The notes under the pieces: model-generated | Seen by the model: the letters and a program-made list of their open reading frames with translations, nothing else | Told to the model about the DNA's origin: nothing | Database searches by the model: none | Program-made: the position numbers and the translations under genes | Assembly: GCF_004337985.1 (NCBI RefSeq) | Contig: NC_043740.1 | Span: 1,219,080-1,283,079 of the forward strand | DNA: 64,000 bases | Source of the DNA: Pyricularia pennisetigena | Taxonomy: Eukaryota > Ascomycota > Sordariomycetes > Magnaporthales > Pyriculariaceae | Reading direction: 5' to 3' | Part shown: positions 11,393 to 24,463 of the stretch, piece by piece | How the letters are laid out: the number at the start of each line of letters is the position of its first letter | Numbering within the stretch: the stretch's first letter is position 1

Positions 11393-13578
11393 TCAAGGCA
11401 TCTCCTCCAACGCCTTCAACCTATCCGCGTACTGCTCATTCACGTTTGAGTAGTCCTTGACCCCGTACGGCTGCGTCACCTCGCTGAACCAGCCGCCCTT
11501 GCGGTGCACGGGCAGGCCCAGGTCGGCCATGAGGGTGTCGAGGAACGGCAGCGCCTCAAACACAAAGTCCGGGTGCTTGGCCCCGTGGTCGTGCGGGTAC
11601 CGCCACTTGCCCATCCGGTTGTGCAGCACCGTCTCGTACTGCAGGTCCTGGAGCGTCTTTTCCGCTGCCCATGTTTTGGTGTCGCCGCCGTCGTCGTCGT
11701 TGCTGATGACGGCGCTCGGGTCGCGTTCCAGCCTGCCGTCAAAGTAGGCACTCACCCAGAGGCCCTGCACGTGGGCTGTTATTGCGTTGCTGAACTGCAT
11801 ATGGGGGCAAAAAAAGAGAGAGACGGTCAGTTTAAGCCGGGGTTGGCACTGCAAAAGAGGAAAAAGTACAGCCCATCAACTTACGTTCATGTTGAACCCA
11901 ACAAAGGCAATATCCTTGGTCCGCAGGAACCGCGCAGACGGCGGCACCATGAACCGGTGCAACAGGAACGTCGACGTCGGCGAGGTCGGCGTGAGCTTGT
12001 CCTCGTCCACCGTGACGCCCTTTTGCTGCGCCAGCGGCACGTACCGCTTGTTGAAGCTCCCCGGGTCCCTGAGGCGCGGAAACCGGGACAAGATCTCGGC
12101 GTCGGCGCGCTCAAACAGCCCCCTCTGGCTGGCCAGGTCGGACGGCACCGGCTCCGGGGCGGGGAGGTGCGGCATGCCCAGCTCGGCCTCGATCCCCTCG
12201 GGCAGGAACTTGAGCGGCGGCTTGTCCCTCCAGCCCGTGACGCTGACGAAGGCGTCCGACTCGAGCACCGTCCCCTCGCGGTCGGCCAGGTGCACCTTGC
12301 GTTGGCTCAGGTGGTCGACGTCGGCAATGTGCACCTTGACGACGCCGCTGCGGACGAGGTCGAAGAAGTCGGTGTCGTAGTTCAGGATGCTGAAGCTGCA
12401 GCCGGCGTAGAAGGCGTCGGTCCAGGGCCGGAGCTTGGCCACCTCGGGGTGCGAGTCGAAGCGGCACAGGCTCAGGACGTCGCCTCCCAGGACGTTCCAG
12501 AACAGCTTCGTCAGCGCCCTGCCCACCGCCGTGCCGTGGCAGAACCTCCTGGCGGCCTGGTAGCCGCCGTCCTGCGCCCAGACGCAGGGGCTGAACCACG
12601 TCAGGAAGCGGACGTTGACGAGCGCCTCGATCCACTTCTTGAACGGCGTCACGAACGAAGGACTCATCCAGCACGGGCCGTGGCCCGACTCGCGAATGAC
12701 CCAGTCGACGGGGATGCCGCGCGACCCGAAGGCGTACACGGCATCCCACGCGCTCTTGCTGCCTCCCAGCACCGTCGCGCGCCTGGTGCGGCCGGCGTCG
12801 AGCGTGTCGGCGTGCTGCTTGAAGTCCCGAGAGTGGAACAGCGGCGCGCCGTAGTTCTCCTGTCCGGCATACCTGGGCATGAACGGGTCGGAGGTCAGGC
12901 CGGTCGCGACGATGAGCCGCCTGGTGAATATTTGCGTGGTTGGCAGGTCGCGGTCGGCATCTTGCACGTCATGGCCGCTCTGGACGGTCAAGGTCCAGCC
13001 GCCCTCGCCGACCTCGTGCTGTGCGCTCAAGACCCTCGTGCTGCCGCGGAAGAAGGGGTGGATGCCAAAGTGTTTGGCGTACGACACGTGGTAGCGGTTT
13101 ATGACCTCACCGGGCAGGTACTTGCGGTCGGGGACGCCGTAGTCGTCGGTGAGGGGGAAGTCCGGGAATTCGTAACTGCCTCTGAGGCAGTTACTTTTCA
13201 ATCCCGGGTACAGTCTGTGCTCGGCCCAAACCCCGCCGATCGTGGGAGACGAGTCCAGGATGGCCAGGGTGTGGTGAGGATGCTGGGCGTGGTACTGCTT
13301 TGCAGATCCTAGACCGTACCAGCCTAATCGTCCCGACTCTTTGTGTTAGCCTTTGCGGTCTTTCTCTTTCTCTTTTTTTTGTTGCTTTTGCTTCCCCCCC
13401 TTCTTTTGGTCATTTGCTAATCTTGTGTTCTGGGGTGACGGGTACACAAGCTTCGACTGGGGGTACATGAAGTTGCGATTGGATGGGGGGGTGCTACAAC
13501 ATTCTTGATTGCTCTGCCCTCTTATCAAAAAGGTAGGTACTTACCAGCGCCGATAACCACACAATCGAGATGCTCCAT
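11393..13578 (-). CDS. FAD-dependent monooxygenase (FMO/Baeyer-Villiger-like), 624 aa
   Basis: Three exons on the minus strand: 13578-13545, 13323-11885 and 11794-11393. Donors GTAAGT at 13544 and 11884, acceptors TTAG and GCAG, phases 1 and 0, total 625 codons. The tiny first exon encodes the start of the Rossmann fold; the FAD motif GAGWYG (residues 10-15) is completed only after splicing. Further motifs are IVATGL (about 149-154), typical before the NADPH part of FMOs, and VLGGSKSA (about 196-203), a second dinucleotide-binding loop in which Ser replaces a glycine. These indicate NADPH-dependent oxygenation of a nucleophilic or carbonyl substrate; the substrate is unknown. No signal peptide, so cytosolic. 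It has no biosynthetic neighbours that would define a cluster. Confidence 0.87.
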
Positions 13579-15633
13579 GGCTGCAACAGATTTCCTAAGG
13601 GGCCATGCAAGGGCCTGGAGAATTGGGCGGCGCCGGCAAGGCTAGTTTGCTTCTTGTCAAGGCTGGCAAACCACCTCAAGGCTGACTAGGAGAAAGTATG
13701 TGCACGAACGCAAGCAAGGGCGTTCGGAAAAAGCGTAAGGGTAAGGCTGGTCCGAACCCAGACCACCCTTTACTGGACCGATGTAGTCGAAAAAAAAAAA
13801 AAAAAAAAAAAAAAGAATGGGAACAAGCCCAATCGAAAGGTCCAAGCCCAGATCCTAGGCGGGAATTTCAAAAATATTTTATCTTTTTTGTTTATTATTT
13901 TTTATAAGAAGATGTCGACAAGACAGGCAGGCACCAATACGTGCAAAACTGCACAAAATTTCCTCGTAAAGTTACTGCTTTCTGACCGGCCAAGCCCGCA
14001 AAAGTAAAAGGAATGAAATGTTGCACCCGAAAAAACTCGTCACACGGGAGCGACAAATGAGCGAACCGAGCCGGCTATTATATGCTGTACTGTAAGCTTA
14101 TAGAACCCCCAAAAGGCTGGGCGAAAACCAACCATGTAGAATCAAGTCTGGCTTTTTTTTTCCTTTTTTTTTTTTTGTCTCTTGCCTGGCTGGGCCTTAG
14201 GCGCGGAGGTATAACCGAGAGGAGGGGGCGGCGGAAAGAAAATGACAACAAATGGGGCCGTTGAAGTAAAGCAAGCAACCGAGCTGGTGGGTTACATTGT
14301 CGTTTTACTTCTGCATGTAATAGTACAGTACTCTTAGAAAAAAAAAAAAAAAAAAGGAACCGGGAATCAGCGCCTATAGGTCCGAAAAGCCAAACGCGCT
14401 ACTGCATGCCACCGCACCACCTCCAGGACCTCGTCACAATCTGTCACTCCAATACAGACCCTGGACTTTCAGCCATCTGGATCCCTGGCTTGGCATGCTG
14501 GCTGGCTTTTTGGCTTTACGAATGCCTGCCACGTGTGGGAACTATGCCATCCGCGCCACTGCCTGCTTGTCCGGCAGAGGACTTTGAACACTAGGCTAGA
14601 CTTAGTATAGAGTTTTTTGTTTCTTTTCTTTTGGCAGTAGTCAATAGTGATAGACAGCCAGTTTGGCCAGATCTTTGTGTGCTCTGGACAGGCTGACACC
14701 CCTATGTGTCGACTCCAAGGGGATCGTCGAGAAGAAAAAGAGTAGAGCCCCCAAAATACGATGATTGGTGTCCATGTTTCCCATGTCGAAGGGCTGGCTT
14801 TCTTTGCCCGCCTATCACTTTTTTTTCAGTTTTCTTAAGTCTCCTAATAACACGCAATCCCAACATGAGGTACGTGGCTGGTTGGTCCCTGCCGCACATT
14901 ATGTCCAACATGCCACAAAACATCCTGGGCTGGCACAGGGAATGTAGGTAGTTATCAAGCCCTCTCGCCACCATCGTGGGTTTTTAGTACGTTATTCCCC
15001 TCCACAAACCCCGATTTCCACACCCGCAAATAAACAGCCTGCCTCCCGTCCATCCGTCTGTTCCCCACGCCAAAAAAAAAAAAAGGGACAGCCGACTTTT
15101 GAGCACGGCCGCTTGACCAGATTGCGGGAACTAGACATACCGTCGTCTGCACCCAAGCTCTGTTTATAGGGCTTGACACTTTTGTCCTGGTCCGTCCGAG
15201 TGCTCTCGTTACACAGGCACTAGAGCACATCCTCTCCCTTGTCTATCTAGCCTCCCCGGTCTAGACCAGAGGTAGGGATGTTCAGCTGGTTCGCAGTATT
15301 TTCCTAGATCTTTGTCGCGGTTTAGCTTTTTCTCTTGTGGTTCATCATTAGAGAGACTCGATTCTTGTCTCTGCAGTATCCTTTCAGTTGAATGAAACCA
15401 AAATAGATCTCAACATCGGTTAGTTGACCCCCTTTTTTTTCTTATTGTTGGCTTAATAACCGGTGTCGCTACCTTTTCGAGCCCCAAAGAGAGAGAAAAA
15501 AAGCCCTTTTTCAACGATGCCGGCACTATCTACCGTTGCTCCCCCCCTTCCTCCCTCCCACTTGTACTAACTTGAACACAGAGAAACTTGGCCCGGCACA
15601 GATACGCATCTGGGCAGACGACCTCTGGACATT
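13579..15633. other. Intergenic between divergent genes
   Basis: Two-kilobase shared promoter region between the monooxygenase (-) and the Pth11-like gene (+). Contains A runs at 13790-13814 (25 nt) and 14338-14355 (18 nt) and pyrimidine-rich stretches before 15634. ORFs of 60-120 codons are unsupported. No tRNA found. Confidence 0.55.
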
Positions 15634-17376
15634 ATGAGTTCGGCCGTCAACATGTCAGACCCGTCGGCGGTGGCGGCCATGATGGCGGAGCAGGCGGCGG
15701 CCATGGCGGCTGTCAAGTCGTTCAACATCGAGGCCTTTACCCTCATGGGCATTGCGCTCTTGGCAACATCCCTGAGGACGTACTCGCGTGCCAGCACCGT
15801 TGGCTTTTCAAACTTTCAGGCCGACGACTACCTCGTCTGGGTTGGCACGGTAAGGCTGCCGATGCCGTGCATATCTCGGGCTCTTTTATTTTTGACGAGG
15901 ACCAGCTGACCGTTTGTGTGTCTTTTTTTTTTTTTGTTCTTACATTGCAAATTAATTAGGTGGGCCATTGCTTTGAGACTGGTCTGGCTTACTCGGTTGG
16001 TGAACACGCCCACGGCCTCGCCAACGATGCCATAAGCCCCGAGGGTAGGGCTACTCTGAGCCCCGACAGTCCCGAATATCAGATGCGGTACGTGGCCGGT
16101 TGACTCTGGGGTCAACTCTGAAGGCAGAAAAAAATATGCCTGTCCTCTTGCTAACCCATACCTTGGGTTTAACTTGGTAGCGTCCTCGGTTCCAAGATCC
16201 AGTTATGGGGATGGTCGACTTATGCGACCCTGCTTTGGAGTCTGAAGGCATCCATGTGCACCTTTTTCCTGCGCTTGACGGTAAGACTTATTCGCCTGAC
16301 AAATCAAAAAGCACTCTACAATTCCGACCAGCTCACTGATCCGATATACCCCGTGCCAGGATGGACTCCACGTGTACAAGTCGAGGATTTACATTGGCTT
16401 CGGCTTCATCTTCTTTTCGTGGCTCACGCTCGCCCTGACGCTGCTGTCCAGCTGTCGCCCGTTCCACAACTACTGGCAAATCAATCCCGACCCTGGACGT
16501 ATGTGAAAAGAAACCTGTTTTGTTTTTTTTTCATCTGGAGACTGGCAAAGGCTGACAAAACAAAAAAAACCCAACCATCAGGATACTGTCACCCTGCCGT
16601 GTCGCCCGCTCTCATCTGGACGTTTTTGTCCATGAACGTCAGCACGGATCTGTACCTAATCTCGATCCCGATGCCCCTCCTCTTCACGGCCAACGTGACG
16701 TGGCGGAAGCGCCTGGCCCTGGTGAGCGTGTTTTGCTGTGGACTGTTTGTCACGGCGGCCGCCATCCTGCGAGTGATACTTATTGTCAGCGTGAGTACTT
16801 TTTCTTCTCTCTCTCTCTCTCTCTCTTTTTTCCGCCCTAGGAACCACAAAAAGAAAAGAAATCTAACCTCCCCCAAACAAAACGAAACCAAAAAAAAAAA
16901 AAAAAACAGGACCTCAAAAACGGCGCCTTCCTAGCCGGATCCTGGGCCGTGCGCGAAACCTTCGTGGCCGTGATAACCACCAACATGCCGATGCTGTTCC
17001 CGCTGTTCCGGCGGTGGCTGAACCCGTTCCTGGGCCGCATCTCGTCGTCGCTGGGCACGTACGGGTACCGGGGCAAATCGACCGGCGGGGGCGCGTCGTC
17101 GCGCAACAACAACAACAACCACAACCACCACCTGCCGCCGCACCAGCGCGCCATCCAGACGGTCGGCATGCAGCGCATGCGCAAGCAGCCGCAGCACAGC
17201 CTGAACCACATCACCAACCTGAGCGTGACGTACGCCAACGAGTCCGAGGAGCGCATCTACGAGCTGCACGACGTCGGCGCCGGCGCCGGCAACAAGCCGG
17301 CCGGCACGGGCGTGGTGACCGAGATCATCGGCGGGGTCGGCCGCGACGACAAGGGGATCAAGGTCGGCCGTGGCAC

Positions 17377-17407
<31 letters not shown>

Positions 17408-17737
17408 CACCGCAGCGAGGAGCAGGATCGCCTCAGCGACCTCAGCAGCGAGCTGTTGTCGTCGTCGCCGCCCCCCGCCGCCATCGGCATCCAGAGGCGC
17501 GTCGAGATCGTCGTCGAGGAGGAGCAGCACGAGATCCCCGCGGGTGCGGCCGGCAATCAGGCCGACCGCGTGCTGGGCGGCAACTTTGTCGCCGTGTCTT
17601 CGGGGGGCGGGCCCGTCGTGGGTGCGGCCGGCAGCGGCAGGAATAGGAGCAGCACCGTCGAGAGCAGGAGTCCTGGCGCCGCGCGGACCAGTTATTTTGC
17701 CGACCACGTCAAGTCGGAAAACTACAACCGGATATGA
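15634..17737 (+). CDS. Fungal rhodopsin-domain (Pth11-like) integral membrane protein, 539 aa
   Basis: Six exons: 15634-15849, 15960-16087, 16181-16280, 16360-16498, 16582-16790 and 16910-17737. All introns are GT-AG, with donors GTAAGG, GTACGT, GTAAGA, GTATGT and GTGAGT, and the phases agree throughout (540 codons with stop). The first ~300 residues contain about seven hydrophobic helices: FTLMGIALLATSL, the DDYLVWVGT region, the WSTYATLLWSLKASMCTFFLRL helix, then IYIGFGFIFFSW, YLISIPMPLLF, SVFCCGLFVTAAAILRV and FVAVITTNMPMLF. The pattern DDYL, followed by FFLRL and CRPFHNYW, is characteristic of the large fungal plasma-membrane family named after Magnaporthe Pth11, proposed GPCR-like sensors. 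No CFEM domain precedes it. The last ~240 residues are a cytoplasmic, low-complexity tail with Asn/His runs, an Asp-rich tract near 17380-17410 and Ser/Arg stretches. Ligand unknown. Confidence 0.87.
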
Positions 17738-18230
17738 TTATGGGAGGTTTGGGTCAAGGAGGCGTGTACGAGTAAATAAGAAGAAAACAAAAAACGATGA
17801 CTGGCGGAAACTGATAACAAACCTTGTACAAGACTGTCAAAATAATAACGAATCCGGAAGAATATCCTAAAATAATAATGAACTACTATACGCAACAAAT
17901 GCAATTGAATCAAACCCCCCAATTTGTGTAAGCTGACTACGTTAAATGCTTGAAATTCATCTAGCTTCAGCTTTAGCTAGCCTAAATTTTCTACCCGAGC
18001 CGCAACATCCCCTTTGCTTTTATCCGGTCAAGTAGACCCAGACAAAATTCCTTACAAAAAAAGGCTGCCTGTCCAACGCGTGGCGGCTAAATAAAACCTG
18101 AGTTTTTATGTCTTGTTGTCCCCATCTTTGCAGAAAAAAAAAGTCAACCGGACTCCTACGGAAATTCCGCCAGCAACGCTTCCAAATAAACCCAGAAATA
18201 AAAAGTTCGACAAAGGAGAAATGACTGGAA

Positions 18231-18261
<31 letters not shown>

Positions 18262-18527
18262 ACGCTGCTTCAAAAAGATCTCGCCGGCTTAATCCAAACA
18301 GCGCCTAATCACAAATACTCCAAACAAATCCAGCCAGCAACCCAACTCACAACGCCTGGCCATAACAATCTGGCATCAACCCATCTTAGGTTTGGCTTAT
18401 TGAGCCACATTGCCCGGCATTTTGTTCCGTCAAAATCACATCAGGGAAACTTCCTCAGCCTCCAGTCTGACGGGGCATTCCTCAATCTCCTGCCCTTGTC
18501 GTGCTGTGTACGCCCAGCGCTGAGCCC
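17738..18527. other. Intergenic between convergent genes
   Basis: AT-rich 3' flanks of the Pth11-like (+) and MTOC (-) genes, with a 26-A run at 18232-18257. No gene. Confidence 0.65.
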
Positions 18528-21500
18528 CTAGCCAGCGCGGTTGCGCAGACTCCCAACTCTTCCCAAGCCACCCAACCAGCCCCGCTTCCGTCCGCCATTG
18601 CCGGGCGAATCGGTGTTCGTAGGCGGAGACGTGACCGCCGGCGACTGAGGGGGGACGGCCACCTGCGGCGACAATGGCGCACCGCTGCTGCCATACTCGT
18701 CCATCACATCCTCAAGCCCGGGCGTCAGAGAACCCCTCCTGGTCGATACGGAGCCGCCACCGCCATGTTGGTTTGGATTGCGCATGATTGGCGGGGGCGT
18801 TGCGCTCGAAAGACCCTCATCCGCCAAGTCCGAGCGACGTCCCCAGGACGGCATTCCAATGTTCACGTGCTCGTTTGCAGCCACAGCCACAGAGTTGGGC
18901 GACATTGGCGGGGGATAAGCGTTGCGAAGGGAAACCTCGGATGGCGGCGCACTGGATGAACCCGTTTCCCTCTCCTTGTCGACGGCCCCAGTACTGCGAC
19001 GGAACAAGTTCAAACCGCTCAGGCGTCGTGCGTGCTGCTGCTGGGAGCCGGAAATCGGCGGATAGTGACGTTTGCTAGGATCCGGAGTGTTGCCGGTCGG
19101 AGGTGATGCAAGAGTCGGAGTCGGGGGCGCCTGGACGCTATAATCCACACTGTTGCTTCGTGACATGCTGCTGCGCACCGGCGACTTGCGAAGCTTCCCG
19201 TTGGCAGGGGCCTGGCGAGACGGAGGGCGAGTCACAATGGGACTGGATCCGGTTCGGGCATGAAGGCTTGACCGCCGAGGTGGCGGCGGTACCGTTGTGG
19301 AGGCCGAGGGCCCAGGAGATGCGAGACCAGAACCGAAAAAGCCCGCCTGAGGGGTGGGCAGCGATGCGCCTAGGGCATCGAGCGCATGTGATGTCGGAGG
19401 AGAGGTCGTGCCCGCGCCGAGGAAGCCAGCTCCACCAAGGTTTCCAAACATGGCTTCGCTAGCCCACCCACCAGAACCGTTCGCTGCACGAGGGAAGGCG
19501 AAAAGGTCCGGAGACACGCGGCCACCCAGATCATCGCCGTTGTCCATGTTAACAGCAGCAGCATTATGCGGGAAAGCGCGGTTCGGCTTCAGACCTTCGC
19601 GCATCCAGTAGTCATACGTCGAGACTGTCGCGCCGTCGTTGACATTGTCGTCGTCGGAGCTGTCTGAGCCCCATCCGTTCTCGTCCCTGATGTCCTTGGA
19701 TGTGGTTGTGTCACTTGCGGAGCGAGGACGCATCGGAATAGTCGTCTGGGAGCCTGTATACAGGCTCTTTTGCGAATTCTCCAAACCCTTCCTCCCGTTG
19801 AAGGCAGACACTGAAGCAGCCTGGCTCGCCGCTTCTCCCATTGTAGTTTGGCTGCTCGACCTAGAGTTTGTGCTCTCCGCCGTGGCCGGCTGGTTACGAT
19901 CACTGGGGCCAATATCATGTTGTTGAATCGACGCAGCGGGCTGCGAGAGCGTGTCATTAGAGTTCTTGAACCGCCGCAAAGTCGAAGTCGAGATGGTATC
20001 TGGCGTGGGTGGCAATGCAGCACCCAAATCCCTGGGACCGTCTGTCATGACCCTTCGCAATGCCTCTCTTTTCTCCTGTTTCATACGCTGACGAGCCTGC
20101 TGCTGTTGTTCCAAGGTCATCGCTGGTAGTTGCGGGCTGCTGTACTCGTTCCTTTGATTCGCCGGGGTACCGCCGTTAGCGGCCGACAGATCGCTCAACA
20201 TGGACGAGTCATGATATTGTAATCTCCGCTGGAGGTTTGACAGCGGGGAGCGATCAGAAACTTCGCCAATCGAAAATGATCCGGATGGACCCCGCGAAGC
20301 AGAGCCAGAGCTGTATCGACGATTTCTGGTGGGCGTAATGGCCCGTGGAATCGCGGCGGGAGGGTTCCTTGTTGTCTCATATTCCGTGGACCTTTCCGGG
20401 GGCGAGGACGAGCTGTTCAGGAACGGCTTTTGTCCGTAGACGCTGACAAAGGAGCTTTCGCTAAGAACACTCAGACTGGGCGTGGACATCAACTTATGAT
20501 CCGGCGCATCATCGTCGTTCATGGCAGAATCCGAAGCGCGCTTAAAGCTCAGGGTGCTGGCACGTGGTGCAAGATAAGCATTCCGCAGGTTTTCTGTCTT
20601 CTCGCTCGGATCGTTCAAGAAGCTCGGCATCCTGGTGAGTGCGCCCTCGTCAGAGTCTTCGGGCTCGGGCAGTTGGTCGTAGGTTTCGGCACTCAGGGAT
20701 CTGATGATATCGCGTTCCTTCTGAAGCTTTTCGACCGTCGCCTCCAGGCTGACAATCATAGCCACGGCATCGCGGATGGCATCGTCTCGCTTCTCCAACT
20801 CTTGAACGAGCCTGTCGTTCACCTCCTCCACCTCTTTCTTCTGAGACTTTAGTTCGCCAACGGTGGACTGCAGCTTGTCAACTGTGGATTTTAGACCGGC
20901 CACTTCAGCCTCGAGTTTCGGCATCAATTCACGACGTTTAGACAGTTCGAATTTCAGGTCAAAGTTTTCGTTTAGTACACTCTCGAGCTTCTGTAGATCC
21001 GACGAACTGCATGGTTAGCGACAGGACCATTTGACACAAGGCTCTTTGTGGCAAGCATGACTGACCAGCTCCGAGGCTCGCAGACCCACGGCCTTCCTTC
21101 TCGCCGCATCATGGCCGCTGCTTGAGCGCGGTCGGGGTCCATCGGAAGTGGAAGCACGAACGGGAGAGCTCTGAAGGGCTTGCATGTGCCTGTCGGAAGT
21201 GCTCATCGTGTCATTGCTACCGGCGCGGCTGGAACCCGACCGCAGGGTTTCTGACCTCCTTTCTTGTCGCAATCTCTCCTGCAAGTAGCTGGATATGGCG
21301 GGCGTGTTTTGTCTAGGGTCGTCGGGGTTCGGGGTTCTCGACATACGAGAAGATGCAGGTCGGTCGCTGCCCAGCGAGGCACGGCTCGAATGTTTTAACC
21401 TGGGATAGTTTTGCGTCTTTTGGGGAGAGTGGGGAGACTGGAGGTTGCTGGACGAGCTGTTGTTGCTGTGGGATGCGAAACGACTGTTGGATGTGCTGTT

Positions 21501-21623
21501 GCTCGATCGGGAAGAAGCATGGTGTAGCTGGGCGGCGGGAGGATTTGAGGAGCCCGATGGGAGCGAGTGACGAGAAGACCGATCCCGCGGGTAGGACTGC
21601 CCGACGTGCGGTGAGCCCGTCAT
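18528..21623 (-). CDS. Centrosomin-motif coiled-coil protein (ApsB/Mto1-type microtubule-organising centre component), 1006 aa
   Basis: Two exons: 21623-21066 (186 aa, phase 0) and 20990-18528. The donor is GTCAGT; the acceptor CTACAG at 20995-20991 is the one that keeps the frame, while the TGCAG slightly upstream would shift it. Just after the junction lies a short conserved block (SVLNENFDLKFELSKRRE, about 190-207). It resembles the centrosomin N-terminal motif 1 that recruits gamma-tubulin complexes in Mto1, Pcp1 and Aspergillus ApsB. A coiled coil runs to about 285. The rest (about 700 residues) is disordered, Ser/Pro/Asn-rich, with many SP/TP sites, as in ApsB, which is of similar length. 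Family knowledge points to microtubule nucleation at spindle pole bodies or septa and nuclear positioning. The orthology is inferred from motif and layout. Confidence 0.72.
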
Positions 21624-22390
21624 TGTGAGACGTGACAATGGCAGCAAACGGCAAGACAGGCCCAACAGTCAAGTCTAGGTACCGTTTCCGCCGGGTCCAC
21701 CATGCGTAACTGACGTCTGCTGCAGATCTGAGATTTGCTTCTTGTTTTACCGCAGGGAAGACGCGGGCGCCCGGATACAATGTCTCAGTCGGCCATTCAG
21801 AAGGGAGCTTTGAGAAGCTGCAGAAGGAAAATGTATCGACTTTTTTTTTTTTTTTGTTTTGTTTTGGACTAGTCGACGCTAGGGATGCTGTGGCGCTTGC
21901 TTGTTGGCTTGGACAAGTCGACACGTACGTAGGTGGTATTTTGGTCGCAATCCTTCCAGGGCCGACTTGTCGACAGGATGACAGGGAAATGACCGAAAAC
22001 AAAAAAAGAAAAGAAACCAAGTGTCAATAATCAGATATCAATTGGATTCAGCTGCTCGGCAGGGCAAAAATCCCAAAAATGTCGTCTGAAATCCTTGCCC
22101 GGCTCCCGGTCCCTGGGCGAAAAGCGTGGTTCGGGGGGCAACGGGCGGATGAGTGCCGGTCGTTGGGCAAAAGTGATTTTTCGTTTGCTCGCACGTCCTT
22201 AATGCAAAAAAGATACTAATGAATGTGCTGTGCTATGTGTCGTTGGCTTTGCGCGCATGCATCTGACATGGGTAGATGCAGGTGGCGCGTGATTGGCAAC
22301 TTTGAGGAGGAGGTGCCTAAAAGGTTAGGTCTAGACTACCTTGGTCAAGTTGGCAGCGCGACAATCAAAGGGACAAAAAATGTGAGGCGG

Positions 22391-22411
22391 GAGAGAGAGA
22401 GAGAGAGAGAG
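22391..22411. repeat. (GA)n microsatellite
   Basis: About ten perfect GA units. Similar (CT)n tracts lie at 16808-16826, inside intron 5 of the Pth11-like gene, and at 26971-26988, just after the BBE oxidase. Confidence 0.9.
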
Positions 22412-24406
22412 GCAGGGCGAGCAGCTTGTGGTACTTTGTTGTATGTCGTTTTGTTGTTACTCGTGTACCACAATCTTGAGTTTTCAAGTCAATTGATCGA
22501 GGAGTGGTCGCCGGCCATTGGAGTATGAGCCACGATCAATTGTACGTCACCCGGTGCCAAGGAATGTTGATTGTTGACTGCCGATATCCACGAAGGAATG
22601 TCACCGTCGTTGCGCTGGTACTTATTGCCAGGATCAACCGATCGCAAGCAACGTCGCGAAAGAGGGGTCTTGTGAGAGGACGTGTAAGAGGTAGGGGTTT
22701 GAGTAGAAGTGCAGAAAACAAAACAAAGAGAATACAATTATACGGAAGCTGCCGTAATCTCAAAAAGCTAACCCGTGTTAGCTTTGCCACAGTCGGCTGG
22801 TGACGACAGCGATGAAGATGAAGAGTTGGGACATTGATCAAGCACGACGTGACGGAAAGTCTCAATTGAAGTTCTCATTACCTAAGGTAGGCTAAGGTAC
22901 CTTGCCACCACGCCAAAGATGGGTCTAGTGCTAGGTACCCGTGCGGGATATGTAGGTACCGCCCCCTTGGGCTCTTGCTACTGTAGAGTTTCCCCTGGGT
23001 GGATGCTTGTTTGAGCTCGAACCAAGCTAAAAACAGCCCAGTGGAAGTGGCTCTGACAGGAGATCCAATCTTAATCGGGAGCATCTTGTTATCCGGGGCA
23101 TGCACAATTCAGGAGATACCTAATACTACATCTACTGCTAAATGTGATTTGTGCATCAACCGTAAATGACTCCCAGGTTTCTGGGGGAGAAAGAAGCAGC
23201 CAAGAACACGCTAGTTTCGATACGCCTGTGATGCCCAATATATAACGAGAATTACTATTGCATGCAGGTAGTCACAGAAGATATTTTGTTCATTTCTAGG
23301 GTGTGATTTTTGATTGCTTCTGCTTTTGGTTTTGCTTTTGGTTTCGCTATTGAAAGCGTCCCAAGGTTCCTCATCTTGGATGGGATGCACAAAGAGCGAG
23401 CAAACATCCGATGCAGATTGACTCTTGTCACAAAACAAAATTTTGCCCTTGGCTGCCCAATACCGCCACTACTGCCACCCGACCAAGATTGACAGGGATC
23501 CGTGCCTAGATTTATTGGCTTAAAAACTGGCACAATTTACAAAGAAGCCCCTCAACAAATGCAACCTGCACAACTTGATTGCTACCACGCAGCAATGTAA
23601 TTACTGTAGCTTCGGTTCTCGCTGATGGCTTTTTATCGGTTTATCCCGCTGAGCGAGTGAGAGCCCTTCCCTTTCCTTGGCTTTTAGATACTGCGCGGCC
23701 CCCTGAGTTTTGCAGGGTCTGCATTGTTCCTCCACTCCACTCGAGTCTCAGCCCATCCAGTCAGAGACAAGACCTTTAGCTGCGCGTTTCTCTGTTTTAA
23801 AAGACCCCTGAAAACACGACGCGTGTAAACCCCTGTCTGTCACCAGAACCCGTCCGCGAGGGGTTGAATTTTTAAGGCGATTGATTGCAGTGGTCGAGGT
23901 GCCAGAAAAAAAAAAAAGAAAAAAAAAAAAAAAAAAAGGAAAGCGGTTGCAGCTGAACCTGTCTGACTCTTAACAATGCCCCTCCAGCCATCCGATTTCT
24001 TAAAGTAAGGAGCGGGGTTGTCTGTCTGTGTCTACCGTCTACCAGCTCAAGTTGTTCGTTCGCGCGTTGGAACTATCGATGACGCCCCGAAGCCCCATCA
24101 AGCCATCTATCTCGCTTCCGATGGTCTACCACGGAATTAGTTACGTAGGTGCTAACTTAGGTAATCATCAAGAGGGAAGGGTCCTACAGTATATTCCGGA
24201 AGGGTCGCAGAAAGAACAGGGACAAAAAGGCTCACGGATCTTGCCGCGGTCCAGTCTCCAGATGTGGGCGGCAAGACACCACAATGTGTTTGACTAGCCT
24301 TGTCTTGGAATAAGCGCGTCAGTCCGGTTGTGACTCCTTTTTTTGGGGGGGTTTTTAAGAAACATATTCTCCATGTCGATATCCGACAGAAACTTTTGAC
24401 GATGCA

Positions 24407-24411
<5 letters not shown>

Positions 24412-24460
<49 letters not shown>
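24412..24460. repeat. Poly-T tract, 49 nt
   Basis: Uninterrupted T run about 550 bases before the BBE oxidase start. Second longest homopolymer in the window. Confidence 0.95.

Positions 24461-24463
<3 letters not shown>

Noticed and set aside
11504..13312. 602-codon plus-strand ORF opposite the monooxygenase
   Set aside because: Antisense shadow of GC3-biased coding sequence; the minus strand has the FAD motifs and splice sites.
11393..13578. Secondary-metabolite cluster around the monooxygenase
   Set aside because: No PKS, NRPS, terpene synthase, P450 or cluster regulator is present in the neighbourhood.
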